NCBI RefSeq assembly: GCF_009664365.1
Contig: NZ_CP044310.1
Coordinates: forward strand, 1,437,001 to 1,501,000
Source: Paenibacillus xylanilyticus
Lineage (GTDB): Bacteria > Bacillota > Bacilli > Paenibacillales > Paenibacillaceae
Length of the DNA: 64,000 nt
Direction of reading: 5' to 3'
Below the pieces are notes generated by a model. The model was not told the origin of the DNA. It saw nothing but the letters and a program-made list of their open reading frames with translations, and ran no database searches. This document shows, in pieces, positions 45,390 through 55,993 of the stretch; positions within the stretch are counted from its first letter, which is position 1; the number at the start of each line of letters is the position of its first letter. Both the position numbers and the translations under genes were made by a program.

Positions 45390-46286
45390 TTACTGACCGC
45401 CTTCAGCAACGATTTCGGGCCGGGAGATCGGTTTGCCGTCCAGTACAGCGTGAATGGCATGGGCGACACCGTGTTCTACGTTGGTTAATGTTATAGCCTT
45501 GGCAAGGGCTTGAATCTCAGGTTCACCATTGCCCATGGCGATGCCGAGTCCTGCCATTTTTAACATGGAAACATCATTGAAATTGTCGCCGATAGCTGCC
45601 GTATCTTCCATGGAAATATCGAGATGGGCAGCCAGTTTAGTGAGAGCATTACCTTTGGACACATCGGGATGCTGCATCTCGAAGTTGTGTTCAGAGGATA
45701 CGACCATCGCGACATCCGATCTGGAGGCAAAGTGAGCTCTTCCTGTCTGTAATTGATCCGGGTCGAGGGAGAAGGCCATAATGTTGTAAATGTAGGCTTC
45801 TGCAGGAATCTCCTGATGGGATTGAACGCGATGGTAGTCTTTCTTGTCATAATGCTTCTTAACGGCACGAATCAGGCGCTCAACGTCCTCACCAGGACTT
45901 GTTCCCAGGATTCGATCCATCTCGGCAAGCATCGTATCATGACTGCTGATCGGGGCGTATATTCCCTGCTGAGTGGACGCTTCATAATAGCACTCATGAT
46001 CTTCGAGCCACTGCATGACGGATGCTGCTGTCTCACGTTCGAGCGGAAGATGATACAGACGGTTCCCGTCAGCATCATGAATCGTGGCTCCATTGGACCC
46101 AATGACAGGCGTGTTAATCCCGCCTTCTTGGCAAATGCCGACAACGTCCGAATAGACGCGCCCTGTTGCAATGGTAACTTTCAATCCTTCTTGCTGGGCC
46201 CGGTGAATGGCAGCAGCATTTTCCGGGCTAATCTGACTGTCTCTGTTTAGCAGCGTTCCATCCAAGTCCGTAGCAAATAATTTCAT
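45390..46286 (-). CDS. Cof-type HAD-IIB phosphatase
   Basis: 298 aa. HAD motif I LFATDLDGTLLN, motif II GSNGA, motif IV GDNFNDVSML, and a type IIB cap. These act on sugar phosphates or flavin nucleotides. The start is ATG 46286 (GTG 46289 just before it is also possible) with AAGGAG overlapping the end of the upstream DeoR gene, so the two form an operon in which the regulator comes first. Confidence 0.9.
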   Translation of the reverse strand: MKLFATDLDGTLLNRDSQISPENAAAIHRAQQEGLKVTIATGRVYSDVVGICQEGGINTPVIGSNGATIHDADGNRLYHLPLERETAASVMQWLEDHECYYEASTQQGIYAPISSHDTMLAEMDRILGTSPGEDVERLIRAVKKHYDKKDYHRVQSHQEIPAEAYIYNIMAFSLDPDQLQTGRAHFASRSDVAMVVSSEHNFEMQHPDVSKGNALTKLAAHLDISMEDTAAIGDNFNDVSMLKMAGLGIAMGNGEPEIQALAKAITLTNVEHGVAHAIHAVLDGKPISRPEIVAEGGQ

Positions 46287-46290
46287 CACT

Positions 46291-47067
46291 TTACAACTCC
46301 TTATCTTCTGTTGGTTCAGGAATGAGAATCTCAACCTGTTGTTCATTCAAAAAGTTACGCCATTCGTCTGATGGCCATTGGTCGGTAATCAGTACATCAA
46401 TCAGTGACCAGTCGGCAAAACGGTACCCGTAACGTTTATCAAATTTGGAATGATCTGCGAGCACGAAGACCTCTTTGGCCGCCTGCATCATTTTTTGCTT
46501 AATCTTGCCTTCTTCTTCGGAAGCACTGAATCCATCCATCGTAATCCCGCCAATACCGATAAAGGCTTTATCCACGTAATAATGAGAGAGTGTTTCGATC
46601 ACCGAGGCACCGTAAACATAGCGTTGTTCCTTGTCGACTTTGCCGCCAAGTAAACGAATATGGACAGCCGAGTGATTGGAGAGAAGATCTGCGGAATGAA
46701 TGGAATTGGTGATGACTGTACAGGACTTTCCATTCAGATGCTCAGCACAAGCCTGCACCGTTGTGGAAGAATCCAGAATGATGTTTTCACCTTGGCGGAC
46801 CATGGCTGCAGCGAGTTTGCCTATAGCCCTTTTTTCTTCCGAAACATGCAGCAGGCGATCCTTGTATGAGATATATTCACGGGGAGGAGAGGGGAGGATT
46901 GCGCCGCCCCGTGTTCGGATAATGGCGTCCTGTTCTTCCAGCTTGATCAGATCCCTTCGAGCCGTGTCCCGCGAGACGTCAAAAAGGGTAACGATCTCGT
47001 CTGCCGAGATCCGATTATGTTTGCGAAGATGTTCGATAATGAGCTGCATTCGTTCTTCCTGAAACAA
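46291..47067 (-). CDS. DeoR/GlpR family transcriptional regulator
   Basis: 258 aa. N-terminal DeoR helix-turn-helix (RMQLIIEHLRKHNRISADEIVTLFDVSRDTARRDL; split motif) and C-terminal DeoR sensor with LDSSTTVQACAEHL and the ADHSKFDKRYGYRFADWS region. The natural effector is usually a sugar phosphate. TTG 47067 is chosen because AAGGAGG lies 8 bases upstream; the longer frame to 47142 has none. It is co-transcribed with the HAD phosphatase, whose substrate may be the inducer. Confidence 0.88.
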   Translation of the reverse strand: MFQEERMQLIIEHLRKHNRISADEIVTLFDVSRDTARRDLIKLEEQDAIIRTRGGAILPSPPREYISYKDRLLHVSEEKRAIGKLAAAMVRQGENIILDSSTTVQACAEHLNGKSCTVITNSIHSADLLSNHSAVHIRLLGGKVDKEQRYVYGASVIETLSHYYVDKAFIGIGGITMDGFSASEEEGKIKQKMMQAAKEVFVLADHSKFDKRYGYRFADWSLIDVLITDQWPSDEWRNFLNEQQVEILIPEPTEDKEL

Positions 47068-47322
47068 GCATGCCGCCTCCTTGCTAATGAGTGACCGTAA
47101 TACTGATAACCTAAGTATAAGTATTTGCAATTTAGTTTGCAATATTTTAAGTGAACATAAGTTTTTATAAGTGTTTTGATATTATTTCAACAGGATGTAA
47201 GGATTCTGATGACATTGATATGAAATTCAGATCTCTCAGATAGTATATGCCAGTTAAACGATCCTAAATTTTTTTGAAAAATGATCTATGAAAAAGCGCT
47301 AGATAAAAAAATAAAAAAAGTG

Positions 47323-47352
47323 TTGCACTATTTTTATATGGTGTGGTATACT
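47323..47352 (+). promoter_or_regulatory. Promoter of the tRNA-Glu/Lys/Leu cluster
   Basis: TTGCAC (47323-47328), 18-base spacer, TATACT (47347-47352), 35 bases before tRNA-Glu. Confidence 0.65.
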
Positions 47353-47387
47353 CATTCTTGTCGCCAAGAAAGACAACTTGTTAACAA

Positions 47388-47459
47388 GGCCCGTTGGTCA
47401 AGGGGTTAAGACACCTCCCTTTCACGGAGGTAACAGGGGTTCGAATCCCCTACGGGTCA
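47388..47459 (+). tRNA. tRNA-Glu(TTC)
   Basis: GGCCCGT/ACGGGTC acceptor, anticodon TTC in CTTTCAC, TTCGAAT T-loop. CCA is not encoded. Confidence 0.96.
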
Positions 47460-47548
47460 TATCTTCACCACCTTTTTAATAAGGAAACCTCGCAAGTCAT
47501 TGTTCTTAAAACAAGAGATGATATGGCACATCGGTGAAGTTACAGCAA

Positions 47549-47624
47549 GAGCCATTAGCTCAGTTGGTAGAGCACCTGACTTTTAATCAGGGTGTCGAAG
47601 GTTCGAGCCCTTCATGGCTCACCA
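47549..47624 (+). tRNA. tRNA-Lys(TTT)
   Basis: GAGCCAT/ATGGCTC acceptor, anticodon TTT in CTTTTAA, TTCGAGC T-loop, and encoded CCA. Confidence 0.97.
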
Positions 47625-47641
47625 TTTATACATTTGAATAT

Positions 47642-47724
47642 GCGGTCGTGGTGGAATGGCAGACACGCTATCTTGAGGGGGTAGTGGGTGTATACCCGTG
47701 GAGGTTCGAGTCCTCTCGACCGCA
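47642..47724 (+). tRNA. tRNA-Leu(GAG), copy 1
   Basis: Type II tRNA with GCGGTCG/CGACCGC acceptor and anticodon stem CTATC/GGTAG around TTGAGGG. The variable arm is GGGT-GTAT-ACCC. It is nearly identical to the copy at 60871. Confidence 0.94.
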
Positions 47725-47747
47725 TTACATGTAAACGTTAGGGAAAT

Positions 47748-47785
47748 AGACTCTCGTGGATATCCATGAGAGTCTATTTTTATTT
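47748..47785 (+). terminator. Intrinsic terminator after the tRNA cluster
   Basis: AGACTCTC-TGGAT / ATCCA-GAGAGTCT stem followed by T-rich sequence. Confidence 0.88.
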
Positions 47786-47936
47786 TTATATATATCTATG
47801 TGAAAACTGCTCATGGATGAAGAAGGGCTGAGGATTGATATCTGTTGTGGTATAATTGTCTATATAATGTCGCCGGAGAATTACGTTATGGTGCAAGATA
47901 TGGATTTTAGATATTATGGTTGGAAGGCGGTCCTGT

Positions 47937-48353
47937 ATGCAGTCGATATATGAGCGAATTGAACACCTGATTGCCGAGCGAGGGATGACAAAGAAAGCAT
48001 TCTGTCAACAACTGAAGATCAGCACCGGGAATCTGGGTGATTGGAAACGTGGAAAGTCGATTCCGAGCACGAATAAACTGATTGAGATCGCTGCGTTTTT
48101 TGATGTGAGTCTGGACTGGCTCATGATTGGACGTCCATCCAAGGAAGCGATGGTACGGGAAAAACGGGAGGATTATTTTTTTGGCGTGTTGCGGCAATTG
48201 GATTGCCAGGAGAGTGAATTATCGACCGAAGAGCAGTCTTTTATCAGCGAATATATTGAATTTACCCGTTATCGCAAGTCCAAGGAAAGTAGAAATGCTG
48301 CTGACTTTCGATATCAGGAAGATGATAAACCCGAAACGGATGAATCGCCCTAA
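47937..48353 (+). CDS. XRE-family HTH regulator
   Basis: 138 aa. The N-terminal Cro/CI helix-turn-helix (about 5-65) shows ERGMTKKAFCQQLKISTGNLGDWKRG and IAAFFDVSLDWLMIG. The C-terminal half is acidic and probably for dimerisation (ESELSTEEQSFISEY). ATG 47937 sits 6 bases after AAGGCGG, whereas ATG 47916 lacks a site. Monocistronic. Its target is unknown; the neighbour is the end of the urease operon. Confidence 0.86.
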   Translation: MQSIYERIEHLIAERGMTKKAFCQQLKISTGNLGDWKRGKSIPSTNKLIEIAAFFDVSLDWLMIGRPSKEAMVREKREDYFFGVLRQLDCQESELSTEEQSFISEYIEFTRYRKSKESRNAADFRYQEDDKPETDESP

Positions 48354-48357
48354 TGCA

Positions 48358-48408
48358 AAACCTCTGAACCAACCCGGATGATTTCCGGAAATGTTCAGAG
48401 GTTTTTTT
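48358..48408. terminator. Terminator between the XRE gene and ureD
   Basis: AAACCTCTGAAC / GTTCAGAGGTTT stem with a long loop and T7 on the plus strand. A short T-run on the minus strand may also end the urease operon. Confidence 0.85.
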
Positions 48409-48470
48409 GTGTTCATGTGAGATGACTACAGTCGTCTTCATCTTTGGCTCATGAAATCATGATATATGGT

Positions 48471-49376
48471 TTATTTGCGGAACGTAAGATTCTCGTTGCC
48501 TAACAGCTGCGGTCGAATGGTGTTCCAAATGTGCAGGCATTGTTCCTGAAGTTCCCAGGCAGCCATGCCAAGCAAACGGACGCCGATCCCTCCGCTCGCG
48601 AGCAGGCTTGCACCAGCGAGCATTCGACCATCCGGAGGCAGTGCAGACCTGATGCTTTCCAGTTCCGCTGTCCCCAGCCCAGGAGCGATCATCCACAGGG
48701 CTGCAGTATGGGTGAAATCCAGCAATGCAGCTGATTTTTGTGGATCATCGCGTGAGGGTTCCATTCCGAATCGGTCCCACACAGCAAGCTGCTCCCCTTG
48801 CCATATTTCGGTTGAGTTTCGATATTTGCTGAACTCAAAAGCCTCACCCCGGTGAATTCGTCCGGCTGACCAGACATCTGCATAAGCGAGAATGGCCTGT
48901 TCCTCCAGATGGAAGGTGGCAGTAAGCGAAGAAGAACTACCTTTGAATGGGATTACACATTCCGGGAAGTATTCAAGCACTGCGCCTTTCCTGATCTGGA
49001 AGTGATGGTTGACCGACGAGGGAAGTGAAGGCGTAGGGTGAAGGCGTGTCGCTGATGTACTGCTCAGCATCACATGGGTGCCTTCGCCCAAATGCCACTC
49101 GGAATGGTAATGATCCCCGTTCAGAACACCGGGAGAGACGTCTGATGTGTAGAGGCATAACCCATTGCTGTTCCCCGGTGGGCGAAAGGAGCGACTGAAC
49201 CGGAGAGGGGCGCTGTAATAACGATCTGTCATGATCGTACGTCCCTCTTGAAGGGCAAATGTGGCTCGAAGCTCGCTGCGTCGTATCACCGCTCCTTCAG
49301 CACGAATGCCCAACTTTGTTTCGGCTCCTTCCGATACGGGAGATGAATTAATGGCTGTGGGCTGAGCCGTGGTCAT
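48471..49376 (-). CDS. ureD: Urease accessory protein UreD (UreH)
   Basis: About 301 aa from ATG 49376, which overlaps the end of ureG by 29 bases. UreD docks on the apo-urease and, with UreF and UreG, delivers nickel. Family features: [44 protein letters not shown] (both within the conserved UreD core). A longer frame reaches 49463 but would run far into ureG. No clear ribosome binding site is seen, consistent with coupling to ureG. Last gene of ureABCFGD. Confidence 0.9.
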   Translation of the reverse strand: MTTAQPTAINSSPVSEGAETKLGIRAEGAVIRRSELRATFALQEGRTIMTDRYYSAPLRFSRSFRPPGNSNGLCLYTSDVSPGVLNGDHYHSEWHLGEGTHVMLSSTSATRLHPTPSLPSSVNHHFQIRKGAVLEYFPECVIPFKGSSSSLTATFHLEEQAILAYADVWSAGRIHRGEAFEFSKYRNSTEIWQGEQLAVWDRFGMEPSRDDPQKSAALLDFTHTAALWMIAPGLGTAELESIRSALPPDGRMLAGASLLASGGIGVRLLGMAAWELQEQCLHIWNTIRPQLLGNENLTFRK

Positions 49377-50070
49377 GGCTGTGTGAATGCAGATGCGCAG
49401 CGGCAGCATCGTCATCCATGTATTGGTGCTCAAGCCAGTGAATGATCTCGGATACCCCTTCACCGCTCATGAGATTCGACATTACATATGGGCGACCTTC
49501 GCGTACGCGCTCGGTATCATCCTTCATTACCTGCAAACTTGCGCCAACATAAGGTGCGAGGTCTGTTTTGTTGATCAGCAGCAGGTCTGAGCGGGTAATG
49601 CCTGGACCGCCTTTACGAGGCAGTTTTTCCCCTTGGGCAACGTCAATGATGTAGATGAACACATCTGCAAGTTCCGGGCTGAATGCAGCAGAGAGGTTAT
49701 CGCCGCCGCTCTCAATGAAGATTAATTGCAGATCGGGAAAACGCTCGACCAATTCGTCTACGGCTTCAAAATTCATTGAAGCATCTTCTCGAATGGCTGT
49801 ATGCGGACATCCGCCTGTTTCAACGCCAATAATGCGTTCTGGCGCAAGAGCGTTCTGGCGCAGCAGGATTTCGGCATCTTCCTTGGTATAAATATCGTTC
49901 GTAATGACGGCCAGACTATAGCGAGTACGCAGCGCCTTCGACAGCTTCTCCACAAGGGCAGTTTTGCCGGAGCCTACAGGACCCCCAATACCAATTCGCA
50001 TTGGTCTGCTGCGATCAAATGCCTTACGTTCCCACTCCGGATGATGCGTATGATTAGCTCCTCCACACAT
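49348..50070 (-). CDS. ureG: Urease accessory GTPase UreG with His-rich tail
   Basis: 240 aa. SIMIBI GTPase: Walker [11 protein letters not shown], the nickel/zinc-binding Cys-Pro-His motif in [16 protein letters not shown] and the base motif NKTD. The C-terminus ends in a His-rich segment ([15 protein letters not shown]) and the N-terminus has HTHHPEW. This is notable because no ureE (the His-tailed nickel carrier) is present, so UreG itself may store or capture nickel (inference). AAGGAGGAAT precedes ATG 50070. Confidence 0.95.
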   Translation of the reverse strand: MCGGANHTHHPEWERKAFDRSRPMRIGIGGPVGSGKTALVEKLSKALRTRYSLAVITNDIYTKEDAEILLRQNALAPERIIGVETGGCPHTAIREDASMNFEAVDELVERFPDLQLIFIESGGDNLSAAFSPELADVFIYIIDVAQGEKLPRKGGPGITRSDLLLINKTDLAPYVGASLQVMKDDTERVREGRPYVMSNLMSGEGVSEIIHWLEHQYMDDDAAAAHLHSHSHDHGSAHSH

Positions 50071-50134
50071 AACAAATTCCTCCTTGGATTATCGGCTTAT
50101 TTTAACAGAAAGTTGTAGCTTATAAATACGGGTA

Positions 50135-50830
50135 TCAGGACATAAACAGGCGTGCAGGTAAGTTTTCGTGCCGCATGGCGTAGATTTCCTGGGCAATACC
50201 GAAACTGTGCATATCTTCGGGGTCGTCATCCCGAATACGAATCCATTCGGATTCGATATCATCGAGCAGTTTCTGAATGAGCATCTGTGCCTCGGTTTGC
50301 CCGATCGGCAGGAGGCGCAGTGCGCTGTTGACATAAGCGTTCACTGAAGTATACAAATGACCGGTAACGGCCTCGTCTAATCCAATTTTCAACTGATAAA
50401 GGATATAACCGTGAATGGTAGTAATCCCGCAATAGGCACCATGCGCTTGCACAGCCTCATCTATAAGTGAAAAGTCCATCCAAGGATAAAGAGAACGGGC
50501 AAGTTTCAGCAGTCGCTTTCCCATCTTATGGCCGCTTTCCCTGATCTCCCGGGGGGTTCGCTGGGCGTGTACCCGCTTATCATAGAGAGCGAGTAGAGCG
50601 GAGTCTTGTTCCTCCATTGCTTGGTAAACGCCTTTGATAGCAAGTCCATCGAGCCGAATCAGGCTGGAGTGAAGCTGGCTGCGAATGAATTGTTCAAGCT
50701 CGGTGATTGTTCGAATGGTGCCGTCATGCGTGTATGCTTCCAGACCGAAAGAGTGGGAGAACCCGCCGATGGGCAGGGCCGAGTCGAGCAGTTGAACATA
50801 TCGAAGCAGCTTCGTACCACTTTGCATCAT
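50135..50830 (-). CDS. ureF: Urease accessory protein UreF
   Basis: 231 aa, helical. The N-terminal family motif LLDSALPIGGFSHSFGLE and MGKRLLKLARSLYPW in the middle are diagnostic. UreF bridges UreD and UreG on apo-urease and acts as a GTPase checkpoint. AAAGGA lies about 8 bases before ATG 50830. A 156-base gap separates it from ureC. A clear paralogue lies at 59745-60446. Confidence 0.95.
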   Translation of the reverse strand: MMQSGTKLLRYVQLLDSALPIGGFSHSFGLEAYTHDGTIRTITELEQFIRSQLHSSLIRLDGLAIKGVYQAMEEQDSALLALYDKRVHAQRTPREIRESGHKMGKRLLKLARSLYPWMDFSLIDEAVQAHGAYCGITTIHGYILYQLKIGLDEAVTGHLYTSVNAYVNSALRLLPIGQTEAQMLIQKLLDDIESEWIRIRDDDPEDMHSFGIAQEIYAMRHENLPARLFMS

Positions 50831-50986
50831 GCCAAGCGTCCTTTCTTTGCTTCTGTCTTATTTCCCTTCCAACCAAAATCCGATATAAAAATAGTGTAAG
50901 GATACAGGTTGGACGTGATTTTACACGATAACGAAGAGGGCAGTACGAACCTGAAAAAATGAAACGTTCGCTTTTATCACTAGATG

Positions 50987-52705
50987 TCAAAACATGAAGT
51001 AGCGCTGTGCCATCGGCAGCTCATCTGCAGGTTCGCAGGTAAGCAGTACCCCATCGGCTCGAACCTCATACGTCTCAGGGTCCACTTCAATGTGAGGAGT
51101 CACATCGTTGTGGATCATATCCTTTTTGCTCACCGCGCGGCAGCCTTTGACGGCTTCCACGCGCTTGTTTAATCCAAGTGTCTCCTTGATGCCTGCATCA
51201 GCAGCAGCTTGGGAGACGAAAGTAATAGACCCTTTGGCGATAGCTCCACCGTATGACCCGAACATCGGTCTGCCGAACACGGGCTGAGGTGTCGGGATGG
51301 AGGCGTTCGGATCACCCATCTGAGCGAAAGTGATCATACCGCCTTTAATCACCATTTCGGGCTTGACCCCAAAATAGGCTGGATTCCAGACGATCAGATC
51401 CGCTAGCTTGCCCACTTCCACAGAACCGACGATATGACTGATGCCATGAGCGATGGCGGGATTGATCGTATATTTGGCGACATATCTTTTGATGCGGTCA
51501 TTGTCGGAAGGGGAATCAGAATTCAATTCCAGCTTGCCGCGCTGTTTTTTCATTTTGTCTGCGGTCTGCCAGGTGCGGATGATGACTTCGCCTACCCGGC
51601 CCATGGCCTGGGAATCGGAACTGATAATGCTGAACACACCGAGATCGTGCAGAATGTCTTCTGCAGCAATGGTCTCAGGGCGAATCCGGGAATCGGCAAA
51701 AGCAACATCCTCCGGAATGGCCGGATCCAGATGGTGGCACACCATCAACATATCGAGGTGTTCTTCAACTGTATTCCGCGTATACGGACGCGTGGGGTTG
51801 GTTGAAGAAGGAATCACGTACGATTCACCGGCAGCGCGGATAATGTCTGGGGCGTGTCCGCCGCCTGCGCCTTCCGTATGATACGTGTGAATTGTGCGGC
51901 CGTTAATGGCGGCAAGGGTATTCTCCAGAAAACCAGTCTCGTTCAGGGTATCGGTATGAATAGCTACCTGGATATCATGTTCTCCGGCGGCAGTCAGGCA
52001 CGCGTCAATGGCACTTGGGGTTGTCCCCCAATCCTCATGCAATTTCAAGCCGATGACACCAGCTTCGATCTGTTCAATGAGTGGAGCGGTGGTTGAACTA
52101 TTGCCCTTACCCAGATAACCAATATTCATAGGAAAGGCTTCGGCGGACTCCAGCATGCGATGGATATGCCAGGCTCCAGGTGTGCAGGTGGTTGCTTTGG
52201 TGCCTGTCGCTGGTCCTGTACCTCCGCCAATCATGGTAGTTACTCCAGAAGACAGGGCAGTTTGAATCTGCTGCGGACAAATGAAATGAATGTGGGTATC
52301 GATTCCGCCTGCGGTGACAATCATGCCTTCGCCGGCGATGATTTCGGTGGAAGCGCCAATCACAAGGAGTGGATCGACTCCGTCCATCGTATCCGGATTA
52401 CCGGATTTGCCAATCGCACAGATGATTCCGTCACGGATGCCAATATCTGCTTTTACGATTCCCCAATGATCAATAATGATAGCATTTGTAATGACGGTAT
52501 CCGGCGTGCCATGGCTGCGAAGAGCGGTTGCGGACTGGCCCATGCCGTCCCGAATGACTTTCCCGCCTCCGAATTTGCTCTCATCCCCGTATACTGCGTA
52601 ATCATGCTCAATCTCTGCCCAGAGCTCCGTATCTGCCAGTCTTACGGCATCCCCGGTTGTTGGGCCGAACATGGAAGCGTATTGTTCACGAGACATGCGT
52701 TTCAT
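50987..52705 (-). CDS. ureC: Urease alpha subunit
   Basis: 572 aa, normal length. Nickel ligands in [14 protein letters not shown], the carbamylated lysine in GLKLHEDWG, and the mobile-flap catalytic His in MVCHHLD. It hydrolyses urea to ammonia and carbamate in the cytoplasm. Its start overlaps the end of ureB by 4 bases (ATGA). Confidence 0.98.
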   Translation of the reverse strand: MKRMSREQYASMFGPTTGDAVRLADTELWAEIEHDYAVYGDESKFGGGKVIRDGMGQSATALRSHGTPDTVITNAIIIDHWGIVKADIGIRDGIICAIGKSGNPDTMDGVDPLLVIGASTEIIAGEGMIVTAGGIDTHIHFICPQQIQTALSSGVTTMIGGGTGPATGTKATTCTPGAWHIHRMLESAEAFPMNIGYLGKGNSSTTAPLIEQIEAGVIGLKLHEDWGTTPSAIDACLTAAGEHDIQVAIHTDTLNETGFLENTLAAINGRTIHTYHTEGAGGGHAPDIIRAAGESYVIPSSTNPTRPYTRNTVEEHLDMLMVCHHLDPAIPEDVAFADSRIRPETIAAEDILHDLGVFSIISSDSQAMGRVGEVIIRTWQTADKMKKQRGKLELNSDSPSDNDRIKRYVAKYTINPAIAHGISHIVGSVEVGKLADLIVWNPAYFGVKPEMVIKGGMITFAQMGDPNASIPTPQPVFGRPMFGSYGGAIAKGSITFVSQAAADAGIKETLGLNKRVEAVKGCRAVSKKDMIHNDVTPHIEVDPETYEVRADGVLLTCEPADELPMAQRYFMF

Positions 52706-53091
52706 GCTGGATCTCCTCCATCCTCTGATGGCGTGGGGGCAAAAGCCTTCAGGAAGGCTTCGAGCTTCTGCGGATCTGGAGGCTGGTCTGCCGACCCTTC
52801 CGTTAATCCGTTAAATCCATAAATCTGCCGTTTACCGCCAAAAGTGGTGAGTTCTACTGGCTTTTCTTCCCCAGGCTCGAAACGAACGGCGGTGCCTGCA
52901 GGGATATGCAAACGATGTCCGAACGCTGCGGTGCGGTCGAAGTCCAGAGCGGCATTTACTTCATAGAAGTGAACATGAGAACCGACCTGCACGGGGCGAT
53001 CACCGCGGTTCAAGACAATTAATCGTATCGTTTGGCGATCGGGATGACAGACTATCTCATCCGGTTTCAATCGATATTCGCCTGGAATCAT
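52702..53091 (-). CDS. ureB: Urease beta subunit
   Basis: 129 aa (typical 100-125). MIPGEYRL start, [31 protein letters not shown] and RQIYGFNGL are the family motifs. The C-terminal tail is Pro/Asp-rich. It is coupled to ureC by a 4-base overlap and follows ureA after 18 bases. Confidence 0.97.
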   Translation of the reverse strand: MIPGEYRLKPDEIVCHPDRQTIRLIVLNRGDRPVQVGSHVHFYEVNAALDFDRTAAFGHRLHIPAGTAVRFEPGEEKPVELTTFGGKRQIYGFNGLTEGSADQPPDPQKLEAFLKAFAPTPSEDGGDPA

Positions 53092-53109
53092 GGCATTCTC
53101 CTGCCTTTC

Positions 53110-53412
53110 TCAGCGTATGGGTTCATGCACGGTAACCAACTTGGTCCCGTCAGGGAATGTAGCTTCCACCTGTACCTCGGGAATCATATCGGGGACTCCC
53201 TCCATACAATCATCCCGTGTAAGGATTGTACCGCCATATCTCATCAAATCCGCTACGCTCATTCCATCCCGTGCTCGTTCCATGAGCTCGGAGGTTAACA
53301 AAGCGATGGCTTCGGGAACATTTAGCTTCAATCCGCGTCCTCTGCGTTCGCGGGCGAGATTGGCGGCTACGGTAATCAGCAGTTTTTCTTTTTCCTGCTC
53401 CGTCCAGTGCAA
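53110..53412 (-). CDS. ureA: Urease gamma subunit
   Basis: 100 aa from TTG 53412, exactly the standard length ([12 protein letters not shown] start, [40 protein letters not shown] end). A longer frame starts at 53451 (MKIYTFMGK...) but lacks a ribosome binding site and exceeds the family length. First gene of ureABCFGD. A GlnR/TnrA box lies about 55 bases upstream. Confidence 0.93.
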   Translation of the reverse strand: MHWTEQEKEKLLITVAANLARERRGRGLKLNVPEAIALLTSELMERARDGMSVADLMRYGGTILTRDDCMEGVPDMIPEVQVEATFPDGTKLVTVHEPIR

Positions 53413-53464
53413 GGGCCATCCGACCTTTCCCATAAAAGTATATATCTTCATGAATCATATTATA

Positions 53465-53481
53465 TGTTAAATATACTCACA
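53465..53481. promoter_or_regulatory. GlnR/TnrA box upstream of ureA
   Basis: TGTTA-AATATAC-TCACA is an exact match to TGTNA-N7-TNACA. It overlaps the -10 region of the minus-strand urease promoter, a position suited to repression. Confidence 0.75.
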
Positions 53482-53500
53482 CAGGGTGACCCTTTGTCAA
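53471..53500 (-). promoter_or_regulatory. Urease operon promoter
   Basis: On the minus strand TTGACA (53495-53500), 18-base spacer, GTATAT (53471-53476). A second -10-like TATAAT lies closer to ureA. Confidence 0.5.
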
Positions 53501-53557
53501 TAAGGTTTGAAACATATTAGCAGCATGCATGAAACAAGTAGGCGTAAAATAAAATTA

Positions 53558-53574
53558 TGTAAGCATTATTGACA
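53558..53574. promoter_or_regulatory. GlnR/TnrA box upstream of urtA
   Basis: TGTAA-GCATTAT-TGACA exactly matches TGTNA-N7-TNACA. Its right half is the -35 of the urtA promoter. Confidence 0.75.
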
Positions 53575-53597
53575 TGAAGAGTTGGAGCCTCCATAAT
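53569..53597 (+). promoter_or_regulatory. SigA promoter of urtABCDE
   Basis: TTGACA (53569-53574), 17-base spacer, CATAAT (53592-53597), about 75 bases before the urtA start. Confidence 0.75.
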
Positions 53598-53671
53598 TTG
53601 GATCAACGAACATTTCGGAGTTAAATGACCTTAATGTTCGTCAATAGACCAAAAAAAGGGAGTGTAGGCTA

Positions 53672-54922
53672 TTGAAGAAGAGGTCGGTCAGATTATGGGG
53701 AATTTTGCTTGGGGCGGTCATTGCTTTGACGGGATGTGTGGAAGGTGGGACGCCACCTGAAACTTCAAATTCCGGTGGAACCGGGGAAGTTGCTGCGTCC
53801 GATGAGACGATCAAGGTAGGCATTCTTCATTCCTTGAGTGGAACGATGGCCATAAGCGAGGTGTCTGTCAAGGATGCCGAGATGCTTGCGATTGAAGAAA
53901 TCAATGCAGCGGGTGGTGTCCTTGGCAAACAGATTGAGCCTGTCATTGAAGATGGGGCCTCGGATTGGCCGACTTTTGCGGAAAAGGCCGGAAAGCTGCT
54001 TCAACAGGATAAGGTGGCCGCTGTTTTTGGCGGATGGACCTCGGCGAGTCGAAAGGCCATGCTCCCCGTGTTCGAGCAGAATAAAGGGCTTTTATTTTAT
54101 CCGGTGCAGTATGAAGGATTGGAGTCATCTCCCAATATTTTTTATACAGGTGCAACAACGAACCAACAAATTGTTCCTTCTGTAACCTGGTTGCTGGAGA
54201 ATAGGGGCAAAACCTTTTATCTTCTTGGTTCAGACTATGTTTTCCCGAAAACGGCCAATCAGGTGATCAAGGCTCAATTGGCAGCTGAAGGCGGAGAAGT
54301 GGTTGGCGAGGAATATACACCGCTGGGCCATACCGACTACAGTACCATCATAAGCAAAATCAAAGCTGCGAAGCCGGATGTGGTGTATAACACGCTTAAC
54401 GGAGACAGCAATGTAGCCTTCTTCAAACAGCTGAAGGATGCTGGAATCACTTCAGAACAGATGACGACGCTGTCGGTCAGTGTGGCGGAAGAAGAAATTC
54501 GGGGCATTGGAGCAGATGTGCTGAAAGGGCACTTGGCTTCATGGAACTATTATCAGACAACAGATACTCCAGAAAACAAAACATTTGTTGAGAAATATAA
54601 AGAAAAATATGGTGCTGACCGGGTGACGGCTGACCCGATTGAGGCGGGTTACGTAGCAGTGTACCTCTGGAAGGCAGCTGTGGAAAAAGCGGGTTCAACC
54701 GATGTGGAGAAGGTCAGAGAAGCAGCAAAAGGATTGGAATTTGATGCTCCGGAGGGGAAAGTAACCGTGGACGGAGAGAATCAGCATATTTACAAAACCG
54801 TCCGAATCGGAGAAGTGCAGGAAGATGGTCAATTCAAGGAATTGTGGAACTCCGGTTCTCCTGTCAAGCCAGATCCATATTTGAAAACCTACGAATGGGG
54901 AGCTTCCCTAAGCAATCAATAA
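53672..54922 (+). CDS. urtA: Urea ABC transporter substrate-binding lipoprotein
   Basis: 416 aa. Lipobox LTGC (Cys ~22), then a Leu/Ile/Val-type periplasmic fold of the urea-binding branch ([58 protein letters not shown]). Start TTG 53672 with GGGAG about 10 bases upstream. It delivers urea to UrtBC. A strong hairpin separates it from urtB. Confidence 0.95.
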   Translation: MKKRSVRLWGILLGAVIALTGCVEGGTPPETSNSGGTGEVAASDETIKVGILHSLSGTMAISEVSVKDAEMLAIEEINAAGGVLGKQIEPVIEDGASDWPTFAEKAGKLLQQDKVAAVFGGWTSASRKAMLPVFEQNKGLLFYPVQYEGLESSPNIFYTGATTNQQIVPSVTWLLENRGKTFYLLGSDYVFPKTANQVIKAQLAAEGGEVVGEEYTPLGHTDYSTIISKIKAAKPDVVYNTLNGDSNVAFFKQLKDAGITSEQMTTLSVSVAEEEIRGIGADVLKGHLASWNYYQTTDTPENKTFVEKYKEKYGADRVTADPIEAGYVAVYLWKAAVEKAGSTDVEKVREAAKGLEFDAPEGKVTVDGENQHIYKTVRIGEVQEDGQFKELWNSGSPVKPDPYLKTYEWGASLSNQ

Positions 54923-54955
54923 GCAATTCCTTCATGTCCAAACTTCTTAGATTAC

Positions 54956-54985
54956 GGATGAGGGTGGGACAGCGCACCCTCATCC
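54956..54985 (+). other. Intercistronic stem-loop between urtA and urtB
   Basis: Perfect 11-bp stem GGATGAGGGTG / CACCCTCATCC with an 8-base loop and no T-run. Such hairpins often stabilise the binding-protein mRNA so it is made in excess of the membrane parts. Confidence 0.7.
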
Positions 54986-55069
54986 AATATTGCGATAAAG
55001 CGTTGATGCGTAGTCTTGGTGACGTGTTTGATCGGAAAGAGGCTTTTAGCATGTGAAAGGGTGATCGGG

Positions 55070-55975
55070 ATGGATATGTTTGTTCTGCAAATGTTCAATG
55101 GCCTTAGCATCAGCTCGATCCTGTTATTGATTGCGCTGGGGCTTGCAGTAACGTTTGGTCTTATGAATGTCATCAACATGGCTCACGGAGAGCTGATTAT
55201 GATTGGTGCATATGCAACGTATGTGACTCAAAATCTGTTTATTTCCTATGCTCCGGCAGCGTGGTTCGAAGTTTATTTTATCGTGGCATTGCCGATCGCG
55301 TTTGGTGTAGCAGCACTTATCGGCTGGCTGCTTGAAGTGATTTTGATCCGGCATTTATATGGTAGACCCCTGGACAGTTTGCTGGCTACATGGGGAGTGG
55401 GGATGATGCTGCAGCAGCTGGCACGTACCATTTTCGGAGCGCCGAATGTGGGGGTGTCCAGTCCGTCCTGGCTTAACGGCGGTCTTGCGATCTCTGACGG
55501 TATCGTATTTCCGTATAAACGGATTTTTATCATCGCACTTGTCGCGGTTGTCCTGCTGTGTATGTATCTGTACATCTACCGCACTTCTTCCGGACGACGG
55601 ATGCGCGCTGTCATGCAGAACCGGAGCATGGCGGGCTGTCTCGGGATTTCGACCAGACGGGTAGATGGCATGACCTTTGCCATTGGTTCAGGAATCGCGG
55701 GTATCGCGGGTTGTGCCCTGACGCTCATTGGGCCAATTGGCCCTTCGCTGGGAACCTACTATATTGTAGATGCATTTATGGTTGTCGTTCTTGGCGGGGT
55801 TGGCAAACTGGTAGGAACGGTATGCGGAGCGCTCGGGATTGGCATGTTCAATACGTTGTTTGAAACCTACACATCTGCCTCCATCGGCAAGGTGCTGGTG
55901 TTCGTATGTATCGTTGCTTTTCTGCAATGGAAGCCGCGGGGGCTGGTTGCCATGCGAACCCGCAGTCTCGACTAA
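55070..55975 (+). CDS. urtB: Urea ABC transporter permease UrtB
   Basis: 301 aa, eight or more helices of the LivH family ([54 protein letters not shown]). ATG 55070 is chosen because AAAGGGTG lies about 9 bases upstream and the protein then starts like its relatives; the frame reaches 55016. Confidence 0.94.
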   Translation: MDMFVLQMFNGLSISSILLLIALGLAVTFGLMNVINMAHGELIMIGAYATYVTQNLFISYAPAAWFEVYFIVALPIAFGVAALIGWLLEVILIRHLYGRPLDSLLATWGVGMMLQQLARTIFGAPNVGVSSPSWLNGGLAISDGIVFPYKRIFIIALVAVVLLCMYLYIYRTSSGRRMRAVMQNRSMAGCLGISTRRVDGMTFAIGSGIAGIAGCALTLIGPIGPSLGTYYIVDAFMVVVLGGVGKLVGTVCGALGIGMFNTLFETYTSASIGKVLVFVCIVAFLQWKPRGLVAMRTRSLD

Positions 55976-55993
55976 CAGGAAGAAGGGGGTTAT

